A stretch of DNA of 64,000 nucleotides from NCBI GenBank assembly GCA_020161665.1, contig JAIUPA010000016.1:62001-126000 (forward strand). The letters are read 5' to 3'. The first letter of the stretch is position 1. Every line of letters begins with the position of its first letter. Below the pieces are notes generated by a model that worked only from the letters and a program-made list of their open reading frames with translations, made no database searches and was not told where the DNA came from. A program made the position numbers and the translations under genes. The DNA is from Pseudomonadota bacterium. GTDB taxonomy: Bacteria > Pseudomonadota > Alphaproteobacteria > Rhizobiales > Rhizobiaceae. Positions 1 through 8,480 of this stretch are shown here, piece by piece.

Positions 1-74
1 AGCGCTATGCGCGCGCAAGCTGGGCCGCGGCGCATCCGCGCCGGGCCGATGTCGAGGGAAACGGGCAGGTTTCG
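1..74 (+). other. tail of an upstream chemotaxis gene (unresolved, partial)
   Basis: These bases precede cheT and in related rhizobia would hold the end of cheD. All three forward frames are open through most of the stretch. One ends at a TGA at 76-78 (overlapping the cheT ATG) and another at a TGA at 101-103. I do not recognise a CheD C-terminus in any frame, so the frame and identity are left open. Confidence 0.25.
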
Positions 75-494
75 ATGACCGCCGCAGAAGGAACGGGAAC
101 TGAAATGGCAAAAGAAATGACCAAGACCGGACTGACTGACGACGCCCTGCCGGATGTTCTCATGCGGGTTGTTTCCGAACTGCACGACGTTGCCTATCTG
201 ATCGAGCGTATCGAGCCTGAGCTGCTGGAAATCTCCGGCGGTGAAGCGCTGATGTCCTCGCCCGATTGCCTCAAGGTCATGCAGGGCATTGACCTTGCTG
301 TGCAGAAAACGCGCGGCCTTGCCGAATTCATCGACACGATCACCGCCTCCGTTCCCGGCGATTGGCACGTGAACCTCGCGACCGCCCTCAATCTCGTCAA
401 GCTTGCCGACATGAAGCATGCGCTGGCCACGGGCCGCCGTCATGGCCATTCCCAGCCGCTCAACAAGGCTGCCGGCGATTTCGACTTCTTCTAA
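75..494 (+). CDS. cheT: CheT, CheZ-like chemotaxis phosphatase
   Basis: This small, all-helical cytoplasmic protein of 139 residues sits at the end of the rhizobial che operon just before fliF. The family is thought to speed dephosphorylation of CheY response regulators. Visible support is a DxxxQ motif (Asp73-Leu-Ala-Val-Gln77) in a predicted long helix, the same active-site pattern as CheZ, followed by a Lys/Arg-rich helix and a C-terminal tail ending in aromatic residues (DFDFF), as CheY-docking tails often do. A second in-frame ATG at 105 has a comparable ribosome binding site (GAAGGAACG), so the protein may be 129 residues. A hairpin after the stop separates it from fliF. Function is inferred from the motif and position. 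Confidence 0.7.
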   Translation: MTAAEGTGTEMAKEMTKTGLTDDALPDVLMRVVSELHDVAYLIERIEPELLEISGGEALMSSPDCLKVMQGIDLAVQKTRGLAEFIDTITASVPGDWHVNLATALNLVKLADMKHALATGRRHGHSQPLNKAAGDFDFF

Positions 495-504
495 GGCCTG
501 ATGC

Positions 505-525
505 GACGCCCGGTTTTCGGGCGTC
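505..525 (+). terminator. terminator-like hairpin after cheT
   Basis: An 8-bp perfect stem (GACGCCCG / CGGGCGTC) with a 5-base loop lies 10 bases after the cheT stop. The T-run after it is poor (TCTCCATTC), so termination may be partial. Confidence 0.4.
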
Positions 526-631
526 TCTCCATTCTGCTCTGTCCATACGAAACGCTCGCACAAGTTTCGTTTTCTAACGTCAGCCTGTGATGAGGCGACC
601 TTGACGGTTTGATGGACGGCACGAGAGCAGA

Positions 632-2344
632 ATGAATCTGTCAAATCAATTACTTCGAATCTATCAGAACCTCCTGGCGCTCGGGCAGAAGCGCCTTGCC
701 ATGCTGGCCGGTGCCGCCGTTGTTTCGCTCGGCCTTGTGGCCGCCGCCGCTTTCTACGTCAACAAGCCCGGTTTCGAGACGCTCTATGTCGGGCTGGAGA
801 CCACCGACCTCAACAAAATTTCCATTGCCCTTGCCGAAACCGGCGTTGATTTCGAAGTGGGCAGCGATGGCACCAGCCTGCGCGTTCCCGTCGGCGAAAC
901 CAGCCGCGCCCGTCTTCTTCTCGCCGAACGTGGCCTGCCCGACAGCGCCAATGCCGGATATGAGCTTTTCGACAAGGTCGGCTCGCTCGGCCTGACCTCC
1001 TTCATGCAGGAAGTGACGCGGGTTCGCGCGCTCGAGGGCGAAATCGGTCGCACCATCCAGCAGATTTCCGGTATTTCGGCCGCCCGCGTTCACATCGTCA
1101 TGCCGGATGCGGGTAATTTCCGCCGCGGCGAACAGAAGCCCAGCGCCTCCGTGATGATCCGCGCCGGGGCAGGTGCAGGGCGCAAGGCCGCCCCGTCGAT
1201 CCGCCATCTGGTGGCCTCTGCCGTTCCGGGCCTTGATGTGGCCGATGTGACCATTCTCGATTCCACCGGCCAGCTTCTGGCCTCGGGTGACGATACCGGC
1301 GGCGCCGGTTCTGCCGCCCGTTCGCTGACCGTTGTCCAGAATGTTCAGGAAGAAATCGAGACCAGCATCGACAAGGCGCTGGCGCCCTTCCTAGGAATGG
1401 ACAACTTCCGCTCGTCGGTGACGGCTGCGGTCAATACGGACACCCAGCAGGTTCAGGAAACCGTCTACGACCCCGAATCGCGGGTGGAACGCTCCGTTCG
1501 CACGACGAAGGAAGCGCAGAAGTCGCAGTCACGCCAGTCGGACAATGCCGCCACGGTCGAGCAGAACGTGCCGCAGGCCAATCCGCAGGGCGGTGCCGCC
1601 GGTCCGCAAAATTCCGACGAGACCGACAAGAAGGAAGAGCAGACCAACTACGAGATCAACAGCCGGATCACGGCAACGACGCGCAGCGGCTACAAGGTCG
1701 AAAAGCTGTCCGTGGCGGTCGTCGTCAACCGTGGCCGCATCGCCAAAATGGTTGGTGAGCCGGTCGATCAGGCCAAGGTCGACGCCTATCTGGCTGAAAT
1801 GCAGAAGATCGTCACCTCTGCCGCAGGTCTCAACACCGAACGCGGCGATACGGTTACGGTCACCGCCATGGAGTTCCTCGAAAACCAGCTTCTGGAAGAC
1901 GCAGCCGCTGGCCCCGGAGTTGTCGAAATCCTGACCCGCAATCTGGGTGGAATCATCAACTCTCTGGCCTTCATCGTGGTGGCCTTCCTGGTGGTCTGGA
2001 TGGGCATCCGTCCGCTGGTGCGTGAACTTTCCGGCAAGGGTGCGGCAGCTGGTGCCGGTGCCGCCGGTGGGGCCGCAGGCGGCATGGGCGGCCTTGAACT
2101 GCCTGACTTCTCGCCCGCTGGCGGTGCTGGTGGCGATGGTAACCCCGCCCTCATGGATGGCTTCGGTGCCGACTTCGGCTTCGATAGCGCCGACGATCTT
2201 CTGTCGATGGGCGATGACGACGAAGGCGGCTTCACCCGCAAGGTCAAGGAAGGTCCGGAACGTCGCCTGTCGCGCATGGTCGAAATCTCGGAAGAACGCG
2301 CTGCCAAGATCCTTCGCAAGTGGGCCATCGATCAGGCCGCATGA
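632..2344 (+). CDS. fliF: flagellar MS-ring protein FliF
   Basis: FliF forms the MS ring of the flagellar basal body in the inner membrane and is the platform for the switch and export gate. The 570-residue product has the family layout: a short cytoplasmic N-terminus, a first transmembrane helix at about 22-44, a large periplasmic YscJ/FliF-type ring-building region, an acidic and Gln-rich variable loop around 290-340, a second transmembrane helix at about 440-460, then a Gly/Ala-rich linker and an acidic C-terminal tail (about 530-570) that should bind FliG. Length is normal for rhizobial FliF. The ATG follows a weak AGAG-type binding site. visN and visR follow on the same strand. Confidence 0.95.
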   Translation: MNLSNQLLRIYQNLLALGQKRLAMLAGAAVVSLGLVAAAAFYVNKPGFETLYVGLETTDLNKISIALAETGVDFEVGSDGTSLRVPVGETSRARLLLAERGLPDSANAGYELFDKVGSLGLTSFMQEVTRVRALEGEIGRTIQQISGISAARVHIVMPDAGNFRRGEQKPSASVMIRAGAGAGRKAAPSIRHLVASAVPGLDVADVTILDSTGQLLASGDDTGGAGSAARSLTVVQNVQEEIETSIDKALAPFLGMDNFRSSVTAAVNTDTQQVQETVYDPESRVERSVRTTKEAQKSQSRQSDNAATVEQNVPQANPQGGAAGPQNSDETDKKEEQTNYEINSRITATTRSGYKVEKLSVAVVVNRGRIAKMVGEPVDQAKVDAYLAEMQKIVTSAAGLNTERGDTVTVTAMEFLENQLLEDAAAGPGVVEILTRNLGGIINSLAFIVVAFLVVWMGIRPLVRELSGKGAAAGAGAAGGAAGGMGGLELPDFSPAGGAGGDGNPALMDGFGADFGFDSADDLLSMGDDDEGGFTRKVKEGPERRLSRMVEISEERAAKILRKWAIDQAA

Positions 2345-2666
2345 TTCAAATTTTCCTATAATTGATCATGATCAACTCGCCTTCCACCTGAGCGTGCGAT
2401 TATTCTGGCGGCAATTTAGCTGGGCGGTTGCGCTCTGGCCGAACGCTCGATGATACAAGAATAACCAATTTCGTGAAAATCCTCGGGGAGCATCGGTCGC
2501 AAAACGTTGCCGCCGGTGGCTTTCTTCCGATGAACTTCTAAGATGCGATTGATTCGTAATCTGAGGAGTGCAGACGATTCGTGCTGCATATCGGAAGGAG
2601 GAATGGCAAGGTAATGCAAGAGCGCTTGACGCGCAAAGCAACGCGCCGGAGCGCGGAGTGTGCGAA
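2345..2666. other. 322-bp fliF-visN intergenic region with anaerobox and short ORFs
   Basis: This unusually long gap inside a motility cluster holds a TTGAT-N4-ATCAA palindrome at 2362-2375. A perfect TATAAT hexamer at 2357-2362 abuts it and a TATTCT hexamer sits at 2401-2406. Nearer visN there is a very strong GGAAGGAGG ribosome binding site (2593-2601). It is followed by a 3-codon ORF (2603-2614) and a 34-codon ORF (2614-2718) that overlaps the start of visN. No conserved protein is recognised. Confidence 0.55.
2362..2375. promoter_or_regulatory. FNR/FixK-type anaerobox upstream of visN
   Basis: The 14-bp sequence TTGATCATGATCAA is a perfect match to the TTGAT-N4-ATCAA site bound by FNR/FnrN/FixK regulators in alphaproteobacteria. 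It is centred at about 2368.5. Relative to the downstream TATTCT hexamer (2401-2406) it would sit near -43, an activating position. Relative to the TATAAT at 2357-2362 it would cover the start site, a repressing position. Which one applies cannot be told from sequence. Confidence 0.6.
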
Positions 2667-2718
2667 ATGGAAGTTACATACGCTATCAGTGGCTTTGAAA
2701 GTGGGAGCCGTCGCGTGA
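2614..2718 (+). CDS. possible 34-codon leader ORF overlapping the visN start
   Basis: The ATG at 2614 overlaps the stop of a 3-codon ORF (ATG at 2603) in a TAATG arrangement, behind the strongest Shine-Dalgarno in the region (GGAAGGAGG at 2593-2601, 12 bases upstream). The predicted peptide is short and basic (MQERLTRKATRR...). It ends 52 bases inside visN in another frame. It could be a translated leader that affects visN initiation, or simply chance. No homology is claimed. Confidence 0.25.
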   Translation: MQERLTRKATRRSAECAKWKLHTLSVALKVGAVA

Positions 2719-3413
2719 CGAAACCGGACGAAGTGGACGGTGTTCTTTCGCGCGAGCAGATGATCCGCAAGCTCAATCAGGCGGGTGGTGCTGCTGGGGT
2801 TGATGCGCCTCTGCGTGCGCTCTGTGACTATGTTGGTGGCTCGCATTACCTTCTGGCCCGTTACGACCTCCTGCAGGAAAAAGGCCTCGATTTCATCGTC
2901 ACCGGCAATTGGCCGTTCGATCTGGTGCGCCGTGTCGGCACGGTTCTGGCAGACGGCTATTCACGCTCGACGGAAATCGAAAGGTGTCTGGCCCTTCTGC
3001 AACCGCAGTTTGAAGACCTGCCGGATGAGTGCCGCCCGCCCGCTGGCGTATCGCGCCGTTTCTGCTCGTTGTTTTTCAGTGTCGGGCGCGCGCGCTTCGC
3101 CCTGCTTCTCCTCTTTCCTGAGGAGTTGATCCTGTCGCAGGAGCGACTGCGTGAGGCCGCTCTTCTGGCTGCCTATGCCACAAGCTTCGTTGAAGAGCGT
3201 CAGCGCAAGAGCGATCGCGACTTTGAACTGACGGACCGTGAGCTCGAATGCCTCTTCTGGATTGCCGAAGGCAAGACCAGTGACGAAATTGCCTTGATCC
3301 TTGGCATCTCGCGCAATACCATCAATAATTATATTACAAGCGTTATGCGTAAGACGGCAACCAAGACGCGCTCCGAGGCGATTGCCTATGCAGTGCGCAA
3401 CAACCTCGTTTGA
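2667..3413 (+). CDS. visN: VisN, LuxR-family master regulator of motility
   Basis: VisN pairs with VisR to switch on the flagellar hierarchy (through Rem) in rhizobia. The 248-residue product has an N-terminal ligand-binding-like domain of the LuxR type and a C-terminal GerE/LuxR helix-turn-helix at about 188-248 (LTDRELECLFWIAEGKT..., ISRNTINNYI). The open frame extends upstream to a GTG at 2568. The ATG at 2667 is preferred because it gives the same length as VisR and has a GGAG site 9 bases upstream. Position directly after fliF and before visR is diagnostic. A perfect anaerobox lies about 300 bases upstream. Confidence 0.88.
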   Translation: MEVTYAISGFESGSRRVTKPDEVDGVLSREQMIRKLNQAGGAAGVDAPLRALCDYVGGSHYLLARYDLLQEKGLDFIVTGNWPFDLVRRVGTVLADGYSRSTEIERCLALLQPQFEDLPDECRPPAGVSRRFCSLFFSVGRARFALLLLFPEELILSQERLREAALLAAYATSFVEERQRKSDRDFELTDRELECLFWIAEGKTSDEIALILGISRNTINNYITSVMRKTATKTRSEAIAYAVRNNLV

Positions 3414-3431
3414 AGCTAGGCCCCTAAATAG

Positions 3432-4178
3432 ATGACGCATCCGCTCGATACACCGAAGCAGGCCAGTGCCGGCGTCGGATCGTCCCAGCCGAGGAAAGCC
3501 TCAAGCCGGTCCGATCTGTTCCCGCAGCTGATCGCGATGCAGAAGCGTCTGAAGGCCAGCAACTTTGCCATTTTTCGCGTGGTCGGCTCAGGACCGCCCA
3601 GCCGCCGCAAGCTTGTGTGCGAGCTGGAAAACCTCGGTGCCGATGCGCCGCAGATTTGCGAACGCTTCCTCAATGCCTATTCGGTCACGCTGATTGAGCA
3701 CATCGATTCGTCGCTGCTGCCGTTGATCTGGAGCGGTTCTTCCGCCGGTAGCTTTGTCGAGGCTCCCGAGTTCAGCGCACTTCTCGTGCGTCTTGCGCCC
3801 GGTGCCGTGCCGTTGGCCGGGATTGCGTTCCCGGTCCGGCTTGGCGCGACCGGCAATGGCTTCGTGATTTTCATGGCCGAGGAGCTTGACCTCGCCAGCG
3901 ATGACATCATTCAACACCACGTCGAAAGCTGCCGTTTGATGACGGACCTTTTGTCGATGGACGAGCGTCGCACACCGCATGCTGAGGCGCTGAGTGAACG
4001 CGAAATCGCCTGCCTGCAGCTTGCCGGTGATGGTCGTATCAGCGAAGAAATTGCTGGAAAGCTTGGCCTTTCCGTTCACACAGTCAATGCCTATCTCGGG
4101 TCAGCGGCCATCAAGCTGAACTCGGTCAACCGCATTCAGGCCATCGCCAAGGCGATCCGCCTTGGCTATATCCACTAA
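3432..4178 (+). CDS. visR: VisR, LuxR-family master regulator of motility
   Basis: This is the partner of VisN. The 248-residue protein has an N-terminal sensor-like domain and a C-terminal LuxR helix-turn-helix at about 187-248 (LSEREIACLQLAGDGR..., LSVHTVNAYLGSAAIKL). It begins 18 bases after the visN stop and is surely cotranscribed with it. No strong ribosome binding site is seen before its ATG, so translational coupling to visN is likely. It ends 22 bases from the convergent uncharacterised gene on the opposite strand. Confidence 0.87.
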   Translation: MTHPLDTPKQASAGVGSSQPRKASSRSDLFPQLIAMQKRLKASNFAIFRVVGSGPPSRRKLVCELENLGADAPQICERFLNAYSVTLIEHIDSSLLPLIWSGSSAGSFVEAPEFSALLVRLAPGAVPLAGIAFPVRLGATGNGFVIFMAEELDLASDDIIQHHVESCRLMTDLLSMDERRTPHAEALSEREIACLQLAGDGRISEEIAGKLGLSVHTVNAYLGSAAIKLNSVNRIQAIAKAIRLGYIH

Positions 4179-4200
4179 TCCGGTCAAAGCAGAAACGGGG

Positions 4201-4668
4201 TCAGGCGGCGGCGGAAGAGCCCTCGGGGCGCTCCATCAAAGACGCGCGCATGTCCTTGAGGAACGAGGCTTCGCGCAGCCTCTCCGCCAGAAACGCCGTA
4301 TTGTCGTCGGGGTTGTCCGACGGGTTCTGGAAGGCGATGTGATTGATGGCAACACCCGCCTGATCGGCATGCAGCGCAAGCTGGGCATAGACCGTCACGC
4401 CACGCGGCTTGATTTCAAGGTCGAGCGTGACGGAGGGCTGTCCATCCCAGTCGAGGCGATAGTCACCGCCATGGCCGAAATTGACGGTTCCCGGCAGGAA
4501 ATAAAGCTCTGCCGCCGACGAAACGAGGTCGGCCAGATTGCCGTGGCGCTCAAACCGCAAGAGCGAAATCAGATCCGCCGCATCGAGCAATCGAAGTTCG
4601 GAAGCGACAGGGCTGATGGCTTCCGCGAGGATGGCTTCGCGCGCTTGGGAATAGGGGCACTTCTTCAT
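4201..4668 (-). CDS. uncharacterised protein of the flhB operon
   Basis: A 155-residue soluble protein of unknown function lies immediately downstream of flhB. A gene of unknown function occupies this slot between visR and flhB in other rhizobial flagellar clusters, so a motility role is inferred from position only. No signal peptide, membrane helix or catalytic motif is visible. The N-terminus has two Cys-free helices after KKCPYSQ, and the middle part looks beta-rich (VTLDLEIKPRGVTVYAQLAL). The start is uncertain: an in-frame ATG at 4707 would overlap flhB by 32 bases, and the ATG at 4668 leaves an 8-base gap. Confidence 0.6.
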   Translation of the reverse strand: MKKCPYSQAREAILAEAISPVASELRLLDAADLISLLRFERHGNLADLVSSAAELYFLPGTVNFGHGGDYRLDWDGQPSVTLDLEIKPRGVTVYAQLALHADQAGVAINHIAFQNPSDNPDDNTAFLAERLREASFLKDMRASLMERPEGSSAAA

Positions 4669-4675
4669 CAGGTAT

Positions 4676-5752
4676 TCAAACCCTTCGGTTTTGCGGTCGC
4701 GCGGCATAAACCCGGTGAATGAGTTCTGCCACTGCCTTGTAGAACACTGGTGGAATGACACTATCCACCGAGACTTGCGCAAACATGGAGCGCGCAAGCG
4801 GCGGGTCCTCGAAGATCGGAATTTCATTCTCCTTGGCGATCTCGCGAATCTTCAGCGCGATCAGATCCTGCCCCTTGGCAACGACGATGGGCGCATCGTC
4901 CTCATCGCGCACATAGCGCAGCGCAACAGCGAAGTGAGTCGGGTTGGTAATGACAAGCGTGGCGCGCGGAACATTGTCGATCATGCGGCGGCGGGCGCGG
5001 TCACGGGCCAGCGAACGCTGGCGTGATTTCACGATAGGGTCGCCCTGCGCCTGTTTCATCTCGTCCTTCACCTCCTGCTTTGTCATTTTCAGGTCGGTGA
5101 ACCAGCGGTGACGGGTCCAGAAAATATCAACGGCCGCCAGAAGCCCCGTGGCAAACAGGATCACCACCATGGCTTTACGGATGATCGAGGCAATGCGGGC
5201 AAAGATCGTTTCCGGATCGGAAAACATGGCGTCGAGCGAACGGAAATAGTCGGTCCGCAACACCAGATACATGATGATGGCAACGACGATGATCTTGAAC
5301 GCCGACTTGGCAACCTCGACCATGCCGGGCACGCCATAGATGCGGTTCCAGCCGGAAACCGGCGAAATGCGCGAAAACTGCGGACGAATCCGCTCCAGAA
5401 CAAAACTCGGCATGTTCTGGAAGACGGAAGCCGAAATACCAAAACCGATGAACATCAGCCCCGCTGGCAACAGAAGCAGTGCCATCTCACTGCCGAGATG
5501 CATGGACAGCGAAATCAGGTCGATGCTGCTGGCAATGCGCCATTGTTCGGGATGTTCGAACAGGTCTTTCAGCGTTTGTCCCATGCGGACAAGGCCGCTG
5601 GGCAGGAAGAAGACGATGTAGACGTAAAAGGCGAGCGACGAGGCGAAAACGGAAACTTCGCGTGATGAGGGAACATTGCCCTTGTCTGCCGCATCACGCT
5701 TTTTCTTGTCTGTCGGGGCTTCTGTTTTGCTGTCCTTGTCGTCGTCAGCCAT
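4676..5752 (-). CDS. flhB: flagellar export gate protein FlhB
   Basis: FlhB is an inner-membrane component of the flagellar type III export gate and sets the rod/hook-to-filament substrate switch. The 358-residue product has the charged N-terminus ([18 protein letters not shown]), four predicted membrane helices between about 30 and 215, and a cytoplasmic C-terminal domain with the autocleavage motif Asn270-Pro-Thr-His273. It is transcribed away from fliG across a 148-bp gap that may carry its own promoter, and the uncharacterised 155-residue gene follows. Confidence 0.95.
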   Translation of the reverse strand: MADDDKDSKTEAPTDKKKRDAADKGNVPSSREVSVFASSLAFYVYIVFFLPSGLVRMGQTLKDLFEHPEQWRIASSIDLISLSMHLGSEMALLLLPAGLMFIGFGISASVFQNMPSFVLERIRPQFSRISPVSGWNRIYGVPGMVEVAKSAFKIIVVAIIMYLVLRTDYFRSLDAMFSDPETIFARIASIIRKAMVVILFATGLLAAVDIFWTRHRWFTDLKMTKQEVKDEMKQAQGDPIVKSRQRSLARDRARRRMIDNVPRATLVITNPTHFAVALRYVRDEDDAPIVVAKGQDLIALKIREIAKENEIPIFEDPPLARSMFAQVSVDSVIPPVFYKAVAELIHRVYAARPQNRRV

Positions 5753-5900
5753 GCTGCGTGCTCCGCAACAGGGCGGCGGACAGGTTACCGCGCTGAAAAA
5801 GCCCTGGATTTCAAGAAATACCGTTCGTTGGAGACCGCTTCAATGCTGCACCGGCTCCGGCGCAGGCATTGTCAACAGTCCTTGCGTCTCACGGCGGGCG

Positions 5901-6938
5901 TCAGGCGGCCTCCTGGTCGCCTTCCGTTTCCTTCAGCTGGATCTGGCCGGCATTCGACAGGCGAATGGCCTCCTGAGCAACGGTGCGCCGTGCCATGACG
6001 ATGTCGCGCGGGTTGATCCCGGCAATCCCGGTGCCAAGATCGGCTTCGATCATGCGGCGCGCGCGCGGGCTGATGGCCGAGAGCACACATTCGCGCATTT
6101 CCGCCGAAGCGCCGCGCAGCGCCATGGTCAGCACGTCGCCGGCCACATCGTTGAGCAGCATGGCGCGGCTGCGGGCCGGCATTGCCAGAATGTCTTCGAA
6201 GAGGAAGATCTTCGGGCGAACCTTGGCGACCGCGTCGCGGCTGACCTGCTCGAGCGAGTTGAGCAGCGTATCGACCTGCGGCTTTTCCATCTCGTTCATC
6301 AGTTCGGCAACCTTGGCCGAGCCGGTCGAGTTGCGTTCGGCTTCCATGTCGCGGATCAGTTCCACAACGCGGTTTTCGATGATCTGGGCAGCCTTGGGCG
6401 AGACATCCTTCATGTTCACCGTGCGCTTCATCACGTCGGCGCGAAGCGATTCGGGAAGCTGCAGCAGCACCTTGGCCCCGAAGGACGAGGGCAGCATCGA
6501 CAGGATATAGGCAATGGTCTGCGGGTGCTCGCGCGTCAGGAAGCGGCAGATCACCACCGGATCGGCGTCCTGCAGGCGGTCCCAGTTGGAATCCTCGTAG
6601 GTCTGGAATGCGGTGCGGCGACCCAGAAGGCCATCCACTTCTTCCGGCGTCAGGCCCGCATCGAGAATGTTCTCGATGGCGCGCGCATTGTCCATAAGAC
6701 CCGTACCTTCGGTAAACAGGTCCTCGAACTCGTTGACGAGCAGGTTCAGTTCATCCGGCGGAATGGTGCGCAAGGTCTGGGCAGCGGCAATGATCGCCTG
6801 CAATTCGCCCTGCGTGAAATATTTCAGCAATTTGCCCGCAACAGCCGTCCCCATGGCCAGAAGAACGGCCGCAGCCTTTTCCTGCTGGGAAAGGACTGGT
6901 CCGGGGACATTTGTTCCGAAACTTTCAAAGTCCATCAT
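5901..6938 (-). CDS. fliG: flagellar motor switch protein FliG
   Basis: FliG is the rotor protein that couples torque from MotA to the MS ring. The 345-residue product shows the FliG N domain (LSQQEKAAAVLLAMG near the start), the middle domain with EHPQTIAYIL, and the C-terminal domain with the charged torque helix (DDIALPARSRAMLLNDV-type region near 260-300). A second ATG follows the first directly, so the start is 6938 or 6935. It is downstream of fliN (31-bp gap) in the motA-fliM-fliN-fliG operon. Confidence 0.95.
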   Translation of the reverse strand: MMDFESFGTNVPGPVLSQQEKAAAVLLAMGTAVAGKLLKYFTQGELQAIIAAAQTLRTIPPDELNLLVNEFEDLFTEGTGLMDNARAIENILDAGLTPEEVDGLLGRRTAFQTYEDSNWDRLQDADPVVICRFLTREHPQTIAYILSMLPSSFGAKVLLQLPESLRADVMKRTVNMKDVSPKAAQIIENRVVELIRDMEAERNSTGSAKVAELMNEMEKPQVDTLLNSLEQVSRDAVAKVRPKIFLFEDILAMPARSRAMLLNDVAGDVLTMALRGASAEMRECVLSAISPRARRMIEADLGTGIAGINPRDIVMARRTVAQEAIRLSNAGQIQLKETEGDQEAA

Positions 6939-6969
6939 GGCCTTTTACCTCGCCCGGATCCTTCCGGAA

Positions 6970-7476
6970 TCAGGATTTTCTCGTGCCGAGAACTTCCAGG
7001 AGTTTGACGCCGAAGCGTGTATCATCGCCGTCGAGAATGGTGATTTCACCACGGGCGATCTTGCGACCATTCACCGTGATGTCCACCGGCTCGCCGATCC
7101 GTTTGTCGAGCGCAATGATTGCGCCTTCTTCGAGATTCATCAAGCTCGCAACCTGCATGCGGCTGGAGCCGAGAACGATCTGGACATCAATCGGAATGTC
7201 CATGATCAGATCATGATTGGCCGTCAGGGCGCTGCCCGGCGCGCGGTGGTCCGAAGCATCATCGGAAAGCCCGCCGCCAAAATCGCCGCCAAAGCTGCCG
7301 CCGCCAAGATCGGAACCAAAGGCACCGCCCGCATCAGCGCCGAAATCGAAATCGCCACCGGCTTCGTCGCTTTTCAGAACGCCGCGCAAGCTGTCGATCG
7401 CATTGTCGAGTTCAAACTCGTGCGGAGCTTCGCCGAGGGCATCGTCTTCGAGAGTGGGTGTCGGTTTTTTGGCCAT
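6970..7476 (-). CDS. fliN: flagellar motor switch protein FliN
   Basis: FliN forms the distal C-ring with FliM. The C-terminal 80 residues of this 168-residue protein are a clear SpoA domain ([19 protein letters not shown]..., [18 protein letters not shown]). The N-terminal half is a low-complexity acidic, Gly/Asp/Phe-rich linker (about 40-85), longer than in enteric FliN but usual for rhizobia. It lies 46 bp downstream of fliM. Confidence 0.94.
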   Translation of the reverse strand: MAKKPTPTLEDDALGEAPHEFELDNAIDSLRGVLKSDEAGGDFDFGADAGGAFGSDLGGGSFGGDFGGGLSDDASDHRAPGSALTANHDLIMDIPIDVQIVLGSSRMQVASLMNLEEGAIIALDKRIGEPVDITVNGRKIARGEITILDGDDTRFGVKLLEVLGTRKS

Positions 7477-7522
7477 GCAATCATTATTCCCGTCGAAGCT
7501 TGCACGAAGCTGCCGTGTGGTC

Positions 7523-8476
7523 CTAACCCTTCATGAGGTGGCGCAGCAGCTCTTCGTCAGACGTCGTGTTGTCCTTGATTCGCACTGTATAGTTCTGCCC
7601 CGAACGGCCAAATTCGCAAGCGTAGAGTTCCTTGCCATTGGCATTGACCTCGACATGCACTTCGTCGCCATCATCGAAGAAGGGAATGACATCGCCGGGC
7701 GCAAGGCGGGCAATGGTGCCGAGCGTCAGCGCCTGAAGCTGGATGCGGGCCTCAAGCGTCACATGCGAACGGCGAACCTGCTCGGTCAGGTGAGCCGCCC
7801 AGTCCTTGCTGGCCTTGCTCATCTGCGCGTTTTTCTTCGGTGCGACGATGCGGCTTTTGAGCAGCGTCTGCTGCGGCAGAAGCAGCACGATGTCGCTGCC
7901 AATGCCGGAAAACTGGGTGTGCAGGCGAACGGACAACACGTAGATATTGCCGACTTCAGCTTCGTTTTCCTCGCGATCCGGCAGATTGCAGGCCGCAGCC
8001 AGAACCGGGTCACCGGCATTCTCCGCCTTGATGGCGGAGCGTAGCACGCTCGCCATCTTGTTGAGCACCATGCCAGCCGCATCAAGCTCGATGCGCGACA
8101 GCGCGCGCTCTTCCGGATCGGTGATTTCCTCGGGCAGCGCGCCGAGCATGCTCGCCATCAGCGTGATCGGCAGGCCATTGGCACAGGCCAGTACGAAATG
8201 CGGGCACCAGCCCTTGATCGACACATCGGCGGAACAATAATGCGTCCCCACCTTCTCGATCATGGTGGTGAACAGGCCGGATTCGCACCCCTCGTAGACG
8301 ATCTCGATGGGAAAGCCGGTTTCGCGTTCGAAGGCGTGCGGGAACTGATCCTCGAACAGCGCGCCGATATCGGCACCCATCCGTTTCAGGGTCTTCACAT
8401 CGCCAAGGCCGCCGGTCAGGCGCGCGAGAACGACGGGATCGATCGAGTGTTCGGTTGCCTGCGCCTGGTCCGTCAT
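7523..8476 (-). CDS. fliM: flagellar motor switch protein FliM
   Basis: FliM is the C-ring protein that receives CheY-P. The 317-residue product has an N-terminal region, a central CheC-like fold (about 45-235) and a C-terminal SpoA domain ending in YTVRIKDN. The frame is open to 8497, but the ATG at 8476 is chosen because it clears the motA stop and gives the usual rhizobial length. The N-terminal CheY-docking motif LSQxEIDxLL typical of enteric FliM is not obvious here, as in other rhizobia. Confidence 0.93.
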   Translation of the reverse strand: MTDQAQATEHSIDPVVLARLTGGLGDVKTLKRMGADIGALFEDQFPHAFERETGFPIEIVYEGCESGLFTTMIEKVGTHYCSADVSIKGWCPHFVLACANGLPITLMASMLGALPEEITDPEERALSRIELDAAGMVLNKMASVLRSAIKAENAGDPVLAAACNLPDREENEAEVGNIYVLSVRLHTQFSGIGSDIVLLLPQQTLLKSRIVAPKKNAQMSKASKDWAAHLTEQVRRSHVTLEARIQLQALTLGTIARLAPGDVIPFFDDGDEVHVEVNANGKELYACEFGRSGQNYTVRIKDNTTSDEELLRHLMKG

Positions 8477-8480
8477 ACCA

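Noticed and set aside
2357..2362. The TATAAT hexamer as a strong stand-alone sigma-70 promoter for visN.
   Set aside because: The 17-base-spaced -35 position (2334-2339, AGGCCG) has no resemblance to TTGACA, so any promoter here would need an activator or be very weak. It is kept only as context for the anaerobox.
2568..2666. A longer VisN with a GTG start at 2568.
   Set aside because: The ribosome binding site would overlap the start codon, and the extra 33 residues are not VisN-like. The ATG at 2667 has good spacing.
5676..7007. A 443-codon open frame on + across fliG.
   Set aside because: It is antisense to fliG and its composition is Arg/Gly/His-rich without motifs.
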